Assembly (NCBI RefSeq): GCF_037137075.1
Contig: NZ_JBBBNV010000004.1
Span: 124,001 to 188,000, forward strand
Length of the DNA stretch: 64,000 nt
Source of the DNA: JBBBNV01 sp037137075
Lineage (GTDB): Bacteria; Bacillota; Bacilli; Paenibacillales; NBRC-103111
Direction of reading: 5' to 3'
The notes beneath the pieces were generated by a model, which saw only the letters and a program-made list of their open reading frames with translations, searched no databases and was not told where the DNA came from. The translations under genes were made by a program, and so were the position numbers. Shown one piece after another: positions 45,813 through 55,214 of this stretch (positions are counted from its first letter, which is position 1; every line of letters begins with the position of its first letter).

Positions 45813-46069
45813 GCAGCATGGACAAAACGATGAAGTTCGATGTCAAAGCCGAGGAAGCGCAGATATCGCCGCAGGAGGTTCTTCTTGCAGTCTATGATGC
45901 GCTGCAGGAGAAAGGGTACAATCCGATTAACCAGATTGTCGGCTACCTGATTTCCGGCGATCCGGCTTATATCCCGCGCCATAACAACGCGCGCAGTCTT
46001 ATCCGCAAGCGGGAGCGGGATGAATTGATTGAGGAATTGGTTCGCAGCTATCTGAATCAGCATAGATAA
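45809..46069 (+). CDS. ireB: IreB-family regulatory phosphoprotein (UPF0297)
   Basis: An 86-aa protein matching the UPF0297/DUF965 family (MDKTMKFDVKAEE, VYDALQEKGYNPINQIVGYL, SGDPAYIPRHNNAR). In Enterococcus IreB is phosphorylated on threonines by the PASTA kinase IreK and controls cephalosporin resistance. AGGGGGTG precedes the ATG. The alaS-ireB-ruvX-DUF1292 order is conserved in Firmicutes. Confidence 0.93.
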   Translation: MSSMDKTMKFDVKAEEAQISPQEVLLAVYDALQEKGYNPINQIVGYLISGDPAYIPRHNNARSLIRKRERDELIEELVRSYLNQHR

Positions 46070-46176
46070 CGATCCTGCATGTGTGACGACGAGCAGTAAC
46101 AGCATACGTATTTATTTCAACGCAGCATACGGCCGGTGGATGTCCATCGGCCTTGCTGCCACCTTAGGGAGCAGGC

Positions 46177-46593
46177 ATGAGAATACTGGGGATCGATTAT
46201 GGGGACAGACGGTTAGGGCTAGCCCTTAGTGACGAGCTGGGGTGGACGGCCCAAGGGCTTGAGGTGCTGCAGCGGCAAACTGCCGAGCGGGACACCGCCC
46301 GTCTGGCTGAAATCATTTCAGGCTATGGAGTGGAGCAGATTGTTGTCGGCTTGCCCAAAAACATGAATGGCACGACGGGGCCGCGCGGTGACATGTGTAT
46401 CGATTTTGCGAACATGCTGAAGGAAACGTTCAACTTGCCGGTTCATCTTTGGGATGAAAGGTTGACAACAGTCGCTGCAGAACGTACGCTGATTGAAGCC
46501 GATGTCAGCCGCAAGAAACGTAAGCAGGTTGTGGACAAAATGGCCGCTGTATTCATTTTGCAAGGGTTTCTTGATTTTAATTCCAAAAGGTGA
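46177..46593 (+). CDS. ruvX: Putative pre-16S rRNA nuclease / Holliday junction resolvase RuvX (YqgF)
   Basis: A 138-aa RNase H-fold protein. MRILGIDYGDRRLGLALSD carries the first catalytic Asp (Asp6), VVGLPKNMNG and LWDERLTTVAAE follow, and the last conserved Asp is in KQVVDKMAAVFILQ. The family is linked with 16S rRNA 5' processing and was earlier called a resolvase. Confidence 0.93.
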   Translation: MRILGIDYGDRRLGLALSDELGWTAQGLEVLQRQTAERDTARLAEIISGYGVEQIVVGLPKNMNGTTGPRGDMCIDFANMLKETFNLPVHLWDERLTTVAAERTLIEADVSRKKRKQVVDKMAAVFILQGFLDFNSKR

Positions 46594-46604
46594 GGTGGAC
46601 CATC

Positions 46605-46910
46605 ATGGCCCAAGACGACAAACAGTTTGAAGAACCGGAAATTATTTATATTCCTGATGATGACGGTAACGAAGAAGAGTTCGAAGTCATCATGAAGTTT
46701 GAAGTGGATGGCTCGGATAAGAAGTATATGATGGTTGTCCCTGTCGGTGCGGAACAAAATGAGGATGAAGAAACCGAAGAGGTATACGCCTTCCGTTATG
46801 AAGAAGATGGCGACGATTTGCAGCTGTTCCCGATTGAGGATGAGGCGGAATGGGATATTGTTGAGGAGACGTTCAACACCCTTCTTGCCGAAATGGAGAA
46901 AGAGGATTAA
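46605..46910 (+). CDS. DUF1292 acidic protein (YrzB-like)
   Basis: A 101-aa very acidic protein (IIYIPDDDGNEEEFEVIMKF, YMMVVPVG, EVYAFRYEED) of the DUF1292 family. GAGGTGG precedes ATG 46605, which matches the family start better than the upstream in-frame ATG 46590 that overlaps ruvX. Function unknown; always near ruvX in Firmicutes. Confidence 0.85.
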   Translation: MAQDDKQFEEPEIIYIPDDDGNEEEFEVIMKFEVDGSDKKYMMVVPVGAEQNEDEETEEVYAFRYEEDGDDLQLFPIEDEAEWDIVEETFNTLLAEMEKED

Positions 46911-47221
46911 TGAACGACGGGCTTTTTGACTATACATTGGAAGATGTTCGCGAGGTACAAGTGCTTCGCGAACGCTTTGGGCAAGAGGTCGTGCTTGTTG
47001 ATGATGAGGGCGAGTCGGTCGTTTTTCGGATTCTGACCGAATTCAGCTTAGGCAAGGTCATGTATGCGGCATTGCAGACAGATGAACTGGAGCGCAGAAA
47101 CGAATTCGGGCTGTACCGCATCGGAATGAACCGCGGCGGGGAGCCGGAGCTTGAAACGATCGAGGATGACGACGAGTGGGAAAATGTTTCCGAGCTTGTT
47201 GATGAAATGCTGTTTTCGTAG
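46910..47221 (+). CDS. Second DUF1292 protein
   Basis: A 103-aa acidic protein with the same layout as its upstream neighbour (VVLVDDEGESVVFRILTEF, VMYAALQTDE, LETIEDDDEWENVSELVDEML). Its ATG shares one base with the previous stop, so the two are coupled. A diverged tandem copy is the simplest reading. Confidence 0.75.
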   Translation: MNDGLFDYTLEDVREVQVLRERFGQEVVLVDDEGESVVFRILTEFSLGKVMYAALQTDELERRNEFGLYRIGMNRGGEPELETIEDDDEWENVSELVDEMLFS

Positions 47222-47250
47222 GACGAGGGCGTTCGTACGTCCTCTTTTTG
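47220..47250 (+). terminator. Short terminator before mltG
   Basis: AGGACG pairs with CGTCCT, then CTTTTT. Moderate strength; mltG may partly depend on read-through. Confidence 0.55.
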
Positions 47251-47385
47251 CTGTTTTGCCGACAAATTGATAGCGGGTTCATCCTGTATCATGGTGAATC
47301 CTCTGCTAAACGCGGCGGGCTCTTTTTTCAGGCGGATCAAGCCGTGTTCAGGGAACAGATAGCTGGAAAGGACTGGAATCAGTTT

Positions 47386-48486
47386 GTGGTCATAGATCAA
47401 CAGGAGGCACAGAGGCCGAGATCCCGGAGGGGCTTGCTTTCAGCTGTGCTCATTTTGCTGCTTATCGGCATAGGTCTTGCTTGTGCAGCGGTTTGGTATG
47501 CCGCCGGCGCGCTGCGGCCGATGCCTGCCGGGGAAGGCACAGAGGTGACGATTGCACCGGGGACGAGTCCCCGGCAAATTGCAGCTCAGCTGAAGCAGGC
47601 CCATATCATCAAGAATGATTTTATTTTCATAGCTTACCTGAAATATAAGCAGGAGGGAAGCCGGTTCCAGGCCGGAACGTATTCCTTCGCCCCCGGGGAA
47701 ACGATAGACGGCTTGATTGATCGATTAAACCGCGGCGATGTAGTGAAGGAGGAAATGGTCCGCTTTACGATTCCCGAAGGGTGGACCGTGGACCAGATTG
47801 CGGCCAAGCTGAGTGAACAGGGTCTCGCCGAGAAGGAAACGTTTCTTGCACTCGCAGCCGACCCGGCCCGATTGGACAGTAAAGCGGCGGCGGCGATTCC
47901 GGCAGACAGCCAAATCAAGCGAAGGCTTGAAGGGTACTTGTTCCCGGAAACCTATGAATTGAAAAAGGGAAGCACGGAGCAGGAGTTTCTGGAACGGATG
48001 CTTCAGGAGACGGACCTGCGGCTAGCTTCACTTCCGGCCGGCTGGGAGGACAAGCTGCAGGCGGCCGGCTACTCTGTTCATCAAATGCTGACGATTGCCT
48101 CGCTTGTGGAACGGGAGGTTGTCGTTGATGAGGAACGGCCTGTCGTGGCGGGTGTCATTTGGAACCGGCTTGCTCAGAAAATGCCGCTGCAAATAGATGC
48201 TACCGTTCAGTACGCGCTTGGCGAGCAGAAGGAACGGCTGCTTTATGCCGACTTGGAAGTGGCAAGCCCGTATAACACGTATAAAATTACCGGTTTGCCG
48301 CCAGGACCAATCGCAAGTCCGAGCCTCAAATCGATTGAGGCGGCGATATTTCCGGCGGAGACGCGTTATTTATTTTATGTGACGAAGAAGGACGGCACGA
48401 AAGGCCATCTTTTTGCAGAAACCTACGAACAGCATCAAGCCAACATAGCGGAAAGCAACAGAATGAATAAACAGAGCAATCCGTAG
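47386..48486 (+). CDS. mltG: Endolytic murein transglycosylase MltG
   Basis: A 366-aa membrane-anchored wall enzyme (B. subtilis YrrL about 360). The cytoplasmic tail is short, the helix is at about 17-39, then a LysM-like part (EVTIAPGTSPRQIAAQLKQ) and the YceG catalytic domain with Glu242 in ASLVEREV and YNTYKITGLPPGPIASPS. It cuts nascent glycan strands and sets their length. GTG 47386 is chosen because upstream in-frame codons give sequence unlike the family; GGAAAGGA lies 12 bases upstream, so the exact start is not certain. Confidence 0.9.
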   Translation: MVIDQQEAQRPRSRRGLLSAVLILLLIGIGLACAAVWYAAGALRPMPAGEGTEVTIAPGTSPRQIAAQLKQAHIIKNDFIFIAYLKYKQEGSRFQAGTYSFAPGETIDGLIDRLNRGDVVKEEMVRFTIPEGWTVDQIAAKLSEQGLAEKETFLALAADPARLDSKAAAAIPADSQIKRRLEGYLFPETYELKKGSTEQEFLERMLQETDLRLASLPAGWEDKLQAAGYSVHQMLTIASLVEREVVVDEERPVVAGVIWNRLAQKMPLQIDATVQYALGEQKERLLYADLEVASPYNTYKITGLPPGPIASPSLKSIEAAIFPAETRYLFYVTKKDGTKGHLFAETYEQHQANIAESNRMNKQSNP

Positions 48487-48509
48487 GACATTCGTAAGGA
48501 GGGAATGGT

Positions 48510-49451
48510 ATGGCAAGCAAAACAGAGCTGCTCATTCCGGCTGGCAGTCTGGATGAGGTTAAACGATATGTAGAGGCTGGAGCAGACAGTGTCATGGTTG
48601 GGGAAGGACGGTTCGGGCTCCGGCTGCCCGGCAGCATGAGCCCCGCGCATATCGCGGAGGCGGCGGCTTATATGCACGGGCGCGGAGGCAAGCTGTACGT
48701 ATCGGTAAACACCATTTTTGAAAATGACGATTTAGATGCACTGCCCGGCTACGTTAAAGCGATGCAGGAGGCGGGGGTGGATGCGCTGGTTTTTGGCGAT
48801 CCGGCCGTGCTGATTGCCATGAAGCAGGCCGGAGTGGAGCTGCCGCTGCATTGGAACACGGAAATGACGTCAACCAACTATGTGACCGCCAATTATTGGG
48901 GCAAAAAAGGGGCCACTCGGGCGTTTTTGGCCCGGGAGCTGAATATGGAGCAGGTGATCGAAATGAAAGGCGCAGTGCACATGGAAATTCAGGTTCAGGT
49001 GCATGGAATGACAAACATTTATCATTCCCGGCGCAATTTGGTGCACAACTATTTGCGTCACCAAAACGAATTTATCGACGGAACGGAGCTCGCCTCGCTT
49101 GGCGCTGATCGCGGCTTCCGGCTAATGGAAGCGGAGCGGCCCGATTTACGGTTCCCTGTGTTTGAAGACGAAAGCGGCACCCACATCATGAGTGCCGACG
49201 ATATTTGTATGCTTGAGAATATTCACGAGCTGATGGAAGCCGGTGTAGATTGCTTTAAAATTGAAGGGCTGCTTAAATCGCCCGAATATAACGAAACGGT
49301 GCTGAGAAGCTACCGGCAGGCTATCGATTCTTATTGGAGCAATCCGGCCGGCTATGAATTCCAAGAAGAATGGCTTGAGGCCATTCAAGAGGTGCAGGAG
49401 CCGGAGCGGGAGCTTTCGTACGGATTTTTCTATAAAGAACAGGTGTATTAA
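48510..49451 (+). CDS. trhP1: U32 protein TrhP1 (YrrN-like), tRNA hydroxylation
   Basis: A 313-aa U32-fold protein (TELLIPAGSLDEVKRYVEAG, VSVNTIFEND, DCFKIEGLLKS). It lacks the four-cysteine cluster found in the larger partner encoded next, as YrrN does compared with YrrO. The pair makes 5-hydroxyuridine at tRNA position 34 in B. subtilis. AAGGAGGGAA precedes the ATG. Earlier annotation calls it a peptidase. Confidence 0.85.
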   Translation: MASKTELLIPAGSLDEVKRYVEAGADSVMVGEGRFGLRLPGSMSPAHIAEAAAYMHGRGGKLYVSVNTIFENDDLDALPGYVKAMQEAGVDALVFGDPAVLIAMKQAGVELPLHWNTEMTSTNYVTANYWGKKGATRAFLARELNMEQVIEMKGAVHMEIQVQVHGMTNIYHSRRNLVHNYLRHQNEFIDGTELASLGADRGFRLMEAERPDLRFPVFEDESGTHIMSADDICMLENIHELMEAGVDCFKIEGLLKSPEYNETVLRSYRQAIDSYWSNPAGYEFQEEWLEAIQEVQEPERELSYGFFYKEQVY

Positions 49452-49474
49452 GAGAGCAAGGAGGGGAACAGACG

Positions 49475-50848
49475 ATGCAAGACATCCAGGAAACAACAGG
49501 CAGCAGAGCCGCTGCAGCGTCGAATCAGGAAGGAAAGGCACGGCGGGAGCTGAAGCGTCCTGAGCTGCTTGCGCCGGCGGGCAACTTGGAGAAGCTGAAG
49601 TTTGCTGTCCATTATGGCGCAGATGCGGTCTATATCGGCGGGCAAAAGTACGGGCTGCGCTCCAACGCGGACAACTTCTCGCTGGAGGAAATGCGGGAGG
49701 GGGTAGAGTTTGCCTCCCGTTATGGAGCCAAGGTGTTTGTTGCAACCAATATTTATGCCCACAATGAAGATTTACCCGGACTGGAGCAGTACTTGCGGGA
49801 TTTGGAAAGCGTCGGCATTTTTGCTATCATTGTGGCCGACCCGGCGATTATTGAAACAGCCCGGCGTGTAGCTCCGAAAATGGAAGTGCATCTGAGCACG
49901 CAGCAGTCGACCATGAACTGGCAGGCGGTGCAGTTCTGGAAGGAAGAAGGCATTGAGCGTGTCGTGCTCGCACGGGAAGCAAGCATGGAGGATATCCGTG
50001 AAATTAAGCGCCGTGTCGAGGTGGATATCGAAGTATTTATCCATGGCGCCATGTGCAGCTCGTATTCCGGCCGCTGTGTGCTGTCCAACCACTTTACCGA
50101 TCGCGATTCCAATCGAGGCGGCTGTTCGCAGTCCTGCCGCTGGAAGTATGATTTGTTTGAATCCGGGCCGCCGGAGCTGGAGGAGCTCGTCTCCGAGGAG
50201 GAAGCGGCAGAGGATTCGACGGTGAACAATTTCCGTATCGGCCTCAAGGAGCTGCCGGTGTTCAAGCCCGATGATGATCAATTCTCCATGGGCTCCAAAG
50301 ACCTGTGTATGATTGAGCATGTTCCGGATTTGATTGAAGCAGGCGTGGAAAGCTTCAAGGTGGAAGGACGGATGAAGAGCCTCCATTATGTGGCGACGGT
50401 CATTAACAGCTACCGGCAAGCCATTGATGCATATTTAGCCGACCCGGACGGTTATGTTCTTCAGCCGCAGTGGGTGGAGGAAATCAATAAAGCGGCCAAT
50501 CGCCCGGTCAATACCGGATTTTTCTACGATGCGCCGGATCATGAGGATCATATTTACGGACCGGAGCCTAAAATGGCCGACTATGATTTTTGCGGGGTTG
50601 TGCTGGATTATGATGCAGAGCAAGGAATGGCTACGATCGAGCAGCGAAACCACTTTAAGGAAGGCCAGGAGGTTGAGTTTTTCGGGCCGAACGGTACGTT
50701 TTTCAAGCAAACGGTGCGGGGACTGACAGATGCCGAGGGGCAGCCTTTGGATGCGGCTCGCCATCCGCTGCAGGTTCTGCGTCTCCCGGTTAGCAGCCCG
50801 GTGCGGCCTATGGACTTGATGCGCAAGCAAGCAGGACGAAAGTCTTAA
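49475..50848 (+). CDS. trhP2: U32 protein TrhP2 (YrrO-like), tRNA hydroxylation
   Basis: A 457-aa U32 protein (PELLAPAGNLEKLKFAVHYG, ADAVYIGG, VFVATNIYAHNEDL, EVHLSTQQSTMN). The cysteine cluster typical of TrhP/RlhA (MCSSYSGRC and GGCSQSC) is complete and probably carries iron-sulfur. An extended C-terminal beta domain follows. It starts 23 bases after trhP1 with GGAGGGGA. Likely acts with TrhP1 to hydroxylate U34 using prephenate-derived oxygen chemistry (known of the family). Confidence 0.88.
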   Translation: MQDIQETTGSRAAAASNQEGKARRELKRPELLAPAGNLEKLKFAVHYGADAVYIGGQKYGLRSNADNFSLEEMREGVEFASRYGAKVFVATNIYAHNEDLPGLEQYLRDLESVGIFAIIVADPAIIETARRVAPKMEVHLSTQQSTMNWQAVQFWKEEGIERVVLAREASMEDIREIKRRVEVDIEVFIHGAMCSSYSGRCVLSNHFTDRDSNRGGCSQSCRWKYDLFESGPPELEELVSEEEAAEDSTVNNFRIGLKELPVFKPDDDQFSMGSKDLCMIEHVPDLIEAGVESFKVEGRMKSLHYVATVINSYRQAIDAYLADPDGYVLQPQWVEEINKAANRPVNTGFFYDAPDHEDHIYGPEPKMADYDFCGVVLDYDAEQGMATIEQRNHFKEGQEVEFFGPNGTFFKQTVRGLTDAEGQPLDAARHPLQVLRLPVSSPVRPMDLMRKQAGRKS

Positions 50849-50849
50849 T

Positions 50850-50893
50850 AAAATCCCCCTCTTTTTCTTCGAAAAAGGGGGGATTTTATTTAA
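50850..50893. terminator. Strong bidirectional terminator after trhP2
   Basis: AAAATCCCCC..TTTTT pairs with AAAAA..GGGGGATTTT around a CTTCG loop. Confidence 0.92.
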
Positions 50894-51008
50894 GAAAAAA
50901 GGGATCTTCATCTTCATGTCGAATATGACGATATTAGAGAAATAGACCCAACTTATTACAAAAGCAGACATCCAGGAGAACTAACTAATCGAAGGCGGTG
51001 GGGATTCG

Positions 51009-53162
51009 ATGAAAACTAATTTTTCGCCTGAAAAAGGCAAGTTTATTCGAACAGTAAAGAGAACGTTTACAAAAGTGATGAAGGGAGCCAAGGTCCCCGG
51101 CAGATTAGGGACTAAAGACATCCTCTCTGATTTCAAGGTTACGAATCCGGCGAAGTCCGTAGGTATGAAGCTGTTCTTGACGTTCTTTATCAGCATACTC
51201 GTCTTTGTTCTGGTCGTAGGAGAAACCTCCTATCTCATTTCCAAAGGAATTATTCAGGATAAGGTAGCGATTGCTTCCGAGCAAACCGTTACACAGGCTT
51301 CGGAGAAGCTTGATTTGATGCTGAATATTTATGAGGATTTGACGATGCAAATGGTTGTTGACCAAAGCATGCAAAGCCTGATGGATCAATATTATAGCTC
51401 TCCGAAAGGAAGCTATGATCAGCTCAAGGTAACGCAGGATATCGGGAACAAGCTGAACACGCTGGCCTTAACGAACAAAACGATTGCCTCCATCTCTCTG
51501 CTGGACCGAAACGGCGAACGGGTGTTCACCAGCGGCGGTACATTAGATAAATCGTCCTACTCGGACGAGGAATGGTTCAAGCAAACCTTAGCGGCTGCCG
51601 GCAAAGCGGTATGGCTGGGGACGAAGAAGAAGGGGACATCGGGAAAACTGTCCTACCCGGCATTTTCAATTTCACGGGTCATTAAAAATGCTTCCTCCAA
51701 CACCATAACATCCATATTTCTGGTGGAGATTAAGCTGGAGACGCTTAGTGATCAAGTACAGGCGATTATGGGTGGGGCTGGAAAGGTATACATAGTCGAT
51801 CAGAGTAATAAGGTGATGCAGGCAAACGATCTTGAACTGCTTGAGCAGGATAGCCCGATTGATATGTCCAAAGTGGAAGCCTCCAAAGGCCGTCTGGAGG
51901 ATATCATGCTCAACGGAGAGAAGACACTGGCGGTATACAGCACGCTGGAGAAGAATGGCTGGAAAGTGGTGGGCGCGCTGCCTGTCGCTGAATTGACGAA
52001 GCAGACAGATACCATTTTTATGGTGACGATCATCATGTCGGCTTGTGCCGCAATTGTGGCCGTCATTATCGGTTTGTTCGTCATGAGAATGATGCGTCCG
52101 CTGGTTCATTTGCGCAATTTGATGAAGGAAGGCGAAGAAGGGAATTTGACGGTTCGCACAAACTTCCAGTCGAATAATGAGATCGGGCAATTGGGGCAAA
52201 GCTTCAACCAGATGATGGAGAAAATTACCCAGCTGGTCAATCAGACAACCGTTTCGGCCCAAGAGGTGCTGTCCACGGCAGAGCAGCTGTCGGATTCCTC
52301 GAAAAAAACGGCTACCTCCGCCCGCGAGATTGCGCTTGCTACGGAAGAGATTGCAAACGGGGCATCCAGCTTGGCGGTCGAAGCTGAGCGCGGCAATGAA
52401 ATTACGTATACAATCAGCGAGCAAATGAATCAAGTCGTTTCGGCCAACAGCGAAATGAAGCTGGCGGCGACAGAGGTCCAGAAGGCGAGTGAACAGGGCA
52501 CACATTTCATGGCAGAGCTGACGGCCAAAACGAATTCGACCGAGCTGATGACCCGCTCGATGGTGGAGAAGGTCGATCAGCTGAAAGAAAGCACGCGTTC
52601 GATTCGTAAAATCTTGGATGTGCTGAACAACTTAACGAAGCAGACGAATATTTTGTCCTTGAACGCTACCATTGAAGCGGCTCGGGCCGGAGCGGCAGGC
52701 AAAGGCTTTATGGTTGTTGCCGACGAAATCCGCAAGCTGGCGGATCAGTCCCGACATTCCATCAGTGTCGTCGGTGAAATCACGGAAACGATTCAAAGCG
52801 GCATCGATGAAACGGTGTCCGTGCTGTCTGCGGCATATCCGCTTTTCCAGGAGCAGATCGGATCGGTGAAGGAAACCGATGTTATTTTCCAGCAGGTGCA
52901 GCAGCTGATGGGCGGCTTTGTGGAGAAGCTGAACGAGGCTACAGCTTCGATTCAGCAACTGAATGAATCCCAAAATGTGCTTAGTGATGCCATGACGAAC
53001 GTTAGCGCTGTCGCTGAAGAATCTTCGGCCACCTCGCAAGAGGTTGCGTCGCTCAGCAATGAGCAGTCCAGCATTAGCGAAGGGCTGGTCAGATTGGCGG
53101 ATAATTTGGAAGGGCTGTCGAATTCGCTTCGGGATTCCCTGTCCAAGTTCAGAACACAATAA
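51009..53162 (+). CDS. Methyl-accepting chemotaxis protein
   Basis: A 717-aa receptor. A long basic N-terminal tail of about 50 residues precedes TM1 (about 53-76); a dCache-like sensor lies outside (about 80-330, with SISLLDRNGERVFTSGG and VYIVDQSNKVM); TM2 is about 335-358, then HAMP and the signalling coiled coil with the hairpin EAARAGAAGKGFMVVADEIR. CheA/CheW coupling is expected. The ligand is unknown. It stands alone between terminators. Confidence 0.93.
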   Translation: MKTNFSPEKGKFIRTVKRTFTKVMKGAKVPGRLGTKDILSDFKVTNPAKSVGMKLFLTFFISILVFVLVVGETSYLISKGIIQDKVAIASEQTVTQASEKLDLMLNIYEDLTMQMVVDQSMQSLMDQYYSSPKGSYDQLKVTQDIGNKLNTLALTNKTIASISLLDRNGERVFTSGGTLDKSSYSDEEWFKQTLAAAGKAVWLGTKKKGTSGKLSYPAFSISRVIKNASSNTITSIFLVEIKLETLSDQVQAIMGGAGKVYIVDQSNKVMQANDLELLEQDSPIDMSKVEASKGRLEDIMLNGEKTLAVYSTLEKNGWKVVGALPVAELTKQTDTIFMVTIIMSACAAIVAVIIGLFVMRMMRPLVHLRNLMKEGEEGNLTVRTNFQSNNEIGQLGQSFNQMMEKITQLVNQTTVSAQEVLSTAEQLSDSSKKTATSAREIALATEEIANGASSLAVEAERGNEITYTISEQMNQVVSANSEMKLAATEVQKASEQGTHFMAELTAKTNSTELMTRSMVEKVDQLKESTRSIRKILDVLNNLTKQTNILSLNATIEAARAGAAGKGFMVVADEIRKLADQSRHSISVVGEITETIQSGIDETVSVLSAAYPLFQEQIGSVKETDVIFQQVQQLMGGFVEKLNEATASIQQLNESQNVLSDAMTNVSAVAEESSATSQEVASLSNEQSSISEGLVRLADNLEGLSNSLRDSLSKFRTQ

Positions 53163-53246
53163 TATCGGGTTTTACCTGCAGGTAGTAGATGGTTCAAGGG
53201 GGGCGCAGTGCGCTCCGCTTGATAGGCATCATTCCCGATAACAGGC

Positions 53247-53292
53247 AAGAAGCTTCCGAAACCATTACGATGGGGACGGAGGCTTCTTTGCG
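53247..53292 (+). terminator. Terminator after the chemoreceptor gene
   Basis: AAGAAGCTTCCG pairs with CGGAGGCTTCTT, then TTTG. The rest of 53163-53414 holds no gene. Confidence 0.75.
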
Positions 53293-53414
53293 TGGTCAAA
53301 TCTTGAATGGGACGATAAGACCAGTCGCTTGGCTTGCGGAGGAGCCTTTGTTTGTAAGGGCTTCTTTCCGTCGATACTGGTAGCAAGAGAAAATATACGG
53401 GGGGATGACGGGGG

Positions 53415-55214
53415 ATGGACACGTCCGGCAAAAGAAGGCTGTTTGTGCTGCTTATGCTGCTTACTGCAGCGATCGCGGCTTTACTTGTCCGGCTTGGCAG
53501 CCTGCAATTGCTCAGTTCAATCGGAGTGCGGGCTGCAGGGGCCGATCTGGTTGCCCAATCGGTGCACCAGCGCGAGAGAGGGCTGCTGCTGGACAGCGGA
53601 CGCGGGCAAATCGTGGACCGGAGCTTGCAGCCTTTCACCGGAGGCGCCATTCGTGCCCTCGCTTATTTCCCGGTTAAGCCGGGCTCCGGCGCACTTCAGG
53701 AAAGGTGGAAGGAGCTGTGGAGGCTTCTGCATACTACGGAGCGGGAGTGGAACCGGTTCACAGCTGGCGGGGGCTCTCAGCCGCGCCTGTGGAGCGGCGC
53801 CGACGCACCGCGGCAGCCGCTTGAACTTTCAGCCGCAGAGGCTGAGCGGGTTCGCAGCTTAGCGCTCCCCGGTGTGGAGGTGCTGCATGTGGAGCAGCGG
53901 TACCGGGAGCCCGCCCCTGCTGGACAGGTTCTCGGTTATGTCTCGGAGGATCCGGAGCGGGTACGGACGGAATTTGCTGACCAGATCAGCAAGGGCTTGC
54001 TTCGGGAGGACAGCCTGGTAGGAGCATCCGGGCTGGAAAAGCAGTTCGAGCACTATTTGCAGGGAGCCGGGCCGACCACGGTATCGCTTTTTACAGACGG
54101 GGCTAAGGAGCCTTTGCCTGGACTGAAGGTCAGGCTGTTTCAGCCGGGCAATCCGTACTATCCGACGAGTCTGGTTACGACACTGGACCGGCGCCTGCAG
54201 GTGGAGGTGGAGCGGCTGATGGACAAGGCGGGCATCCGATCCGGGGCGGTCGTTGTTCTGGATGCATCCAGCTCGGATATTGTAGCGATGGCGTCCAGCC
54301 CCTCCTTTAACCCGAATCAGGTTGACCCCCAAAGCGGCAAATGGCGGAATCAAGCGCTGCGCGCCGTTGCGCCGGGGTCGGTCTTTAAACTGGTGGTTGC
54401 AGCGGCTGCTTTGGAGGAAAAGGCTGTACGGCCGGATGAAGCGTTCACATGCCAGGGAGAGCTCGGCAGGTACGGCTTTTCTTGCTGGCTGCGGGGCGGT
54501 CACGGCAAATTGACGATGGCTGAAGCGTTTGCGCAGTCCTGCAACCTTGTATTTGCCCAGGTAATGCAGCGGCTGGACGCCGGACGCCTGGAACGCTATG
54601 CGCTGAGGCTGGGGCTGGCCGGCTTGTCCGGTTGGAGCGGGGACTCCCTATTCGGCGGGGAAACGCTGCGCCAGCTTGACGGGGAGGATAAGGGGCAAAT
54701 CTTTTCCTCCCAAGCGGATCGGACGGATTCGGGTCTGCTTATTCAAACTGCGATTGGACAGCGCGATGTGCTTGTTTCTCCGCTGCAGGCCGCTCAAATG
54801 ATAAATATTATACTTCAAGGGGATCAGGCCCGCGCTCCCCGGATTGTTTCTGAGGTCCGGTACGCCAACGGGATGACCATGGACCGGTTCCCGGCACAGC
54901 AGGCTCATCGCCCGGCTGAAGGACTATCCCCGCAAACCGTGAAAACACTGAAGGCTTGGATGAGAGACGTTGTCGTTTCAGGCACGGGCATGGCGCTGCG
55001 GAATGCAAAGTGGCCGCTTGCAGGCAAATCAGGTACGGCCCAAACCGGAGCGGGCGCGGTTCATCAATGGTTCGCCGGATATGGGCCGAGTGACAAGCCG
55101 GCCTATACAGTGGCGGTCGTTGTACACGATCAGCCGGAAAACGGGGTTAATCGTGCGCTTCCTCTATTCAAGGAAGTTATGGATTTACTTGCCTCCGCCG
55201 ACGGGCGGCAGTGA
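53415..55214 (+). CDS. Class B penicillin-binding protein (transpeptidase)
   Basis: A 599-aa D,D-transpeptidase. An N-terminal signal anchor (about 8-30) is followed by a dimerisation-type domain and the transpeptidase: Ser322 in GSVFK (SxxK), SCN at 375-377 and KSGT at 538-541. ACGGGGGGATG-type sequence supplies the binding site. B. subtilis carries pbpI a few genes downstream of yrrO, so this may be its counterpart; greA and udk are missing here. Its last 38 bases overlap the end of the convergent subtilase gene. Confidence 0.9.
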   Translation: MDTSGKRRLFVLLMLLTAAIAALLVRLGSLQLLSSIGVRAAGADLVAQSVHQRERGLLLDSGRGQIVDRSLQPFTGGAIRALAYFPVKPGSGALQERWKELWRLLHTTEREWNRFTAGGGSQPRLWSGADAPRQPLELSAAEAERVRSLALPGVEVLHVEQRYREPAPAGQVLGYVSEDPERVRTEFADQISKGLLREDSLVGASGLEKQFEHYLQGAGPTTVSLFTDGAKEPLPGLKVRLFQPGNPYYPTSLVTTLDRRLQVEVERLMDKAGIRSGAVVVLDASSSDIVAMASSPSFNPNQVDPQSGKWRNQALRAVAPGSVFKLVVAAAALEEKAVRPDEAFTCQGELGRYGFSCWLRGGHGKLTMAEAFAQSCNLVFAQVMQRLDAGRLERYALRLGLAGLSGWSGDSLFGGETLRQLDGEDKGQIFSSQADRTDSGLLIQTAIGQRDVLVSPLQAAQMINIILQGDQARAPRIVSEVRYANGMTMDRFPAQQAHRPAEGLSPQTVKTLKAWMRDVVVSGTGMALRNAKWPLAGKSGTAQTGAGAVHQWFAGYGPSDKPAYTVAVVVHDQPENGVNRALPLFKEVMDLLASADGRQ

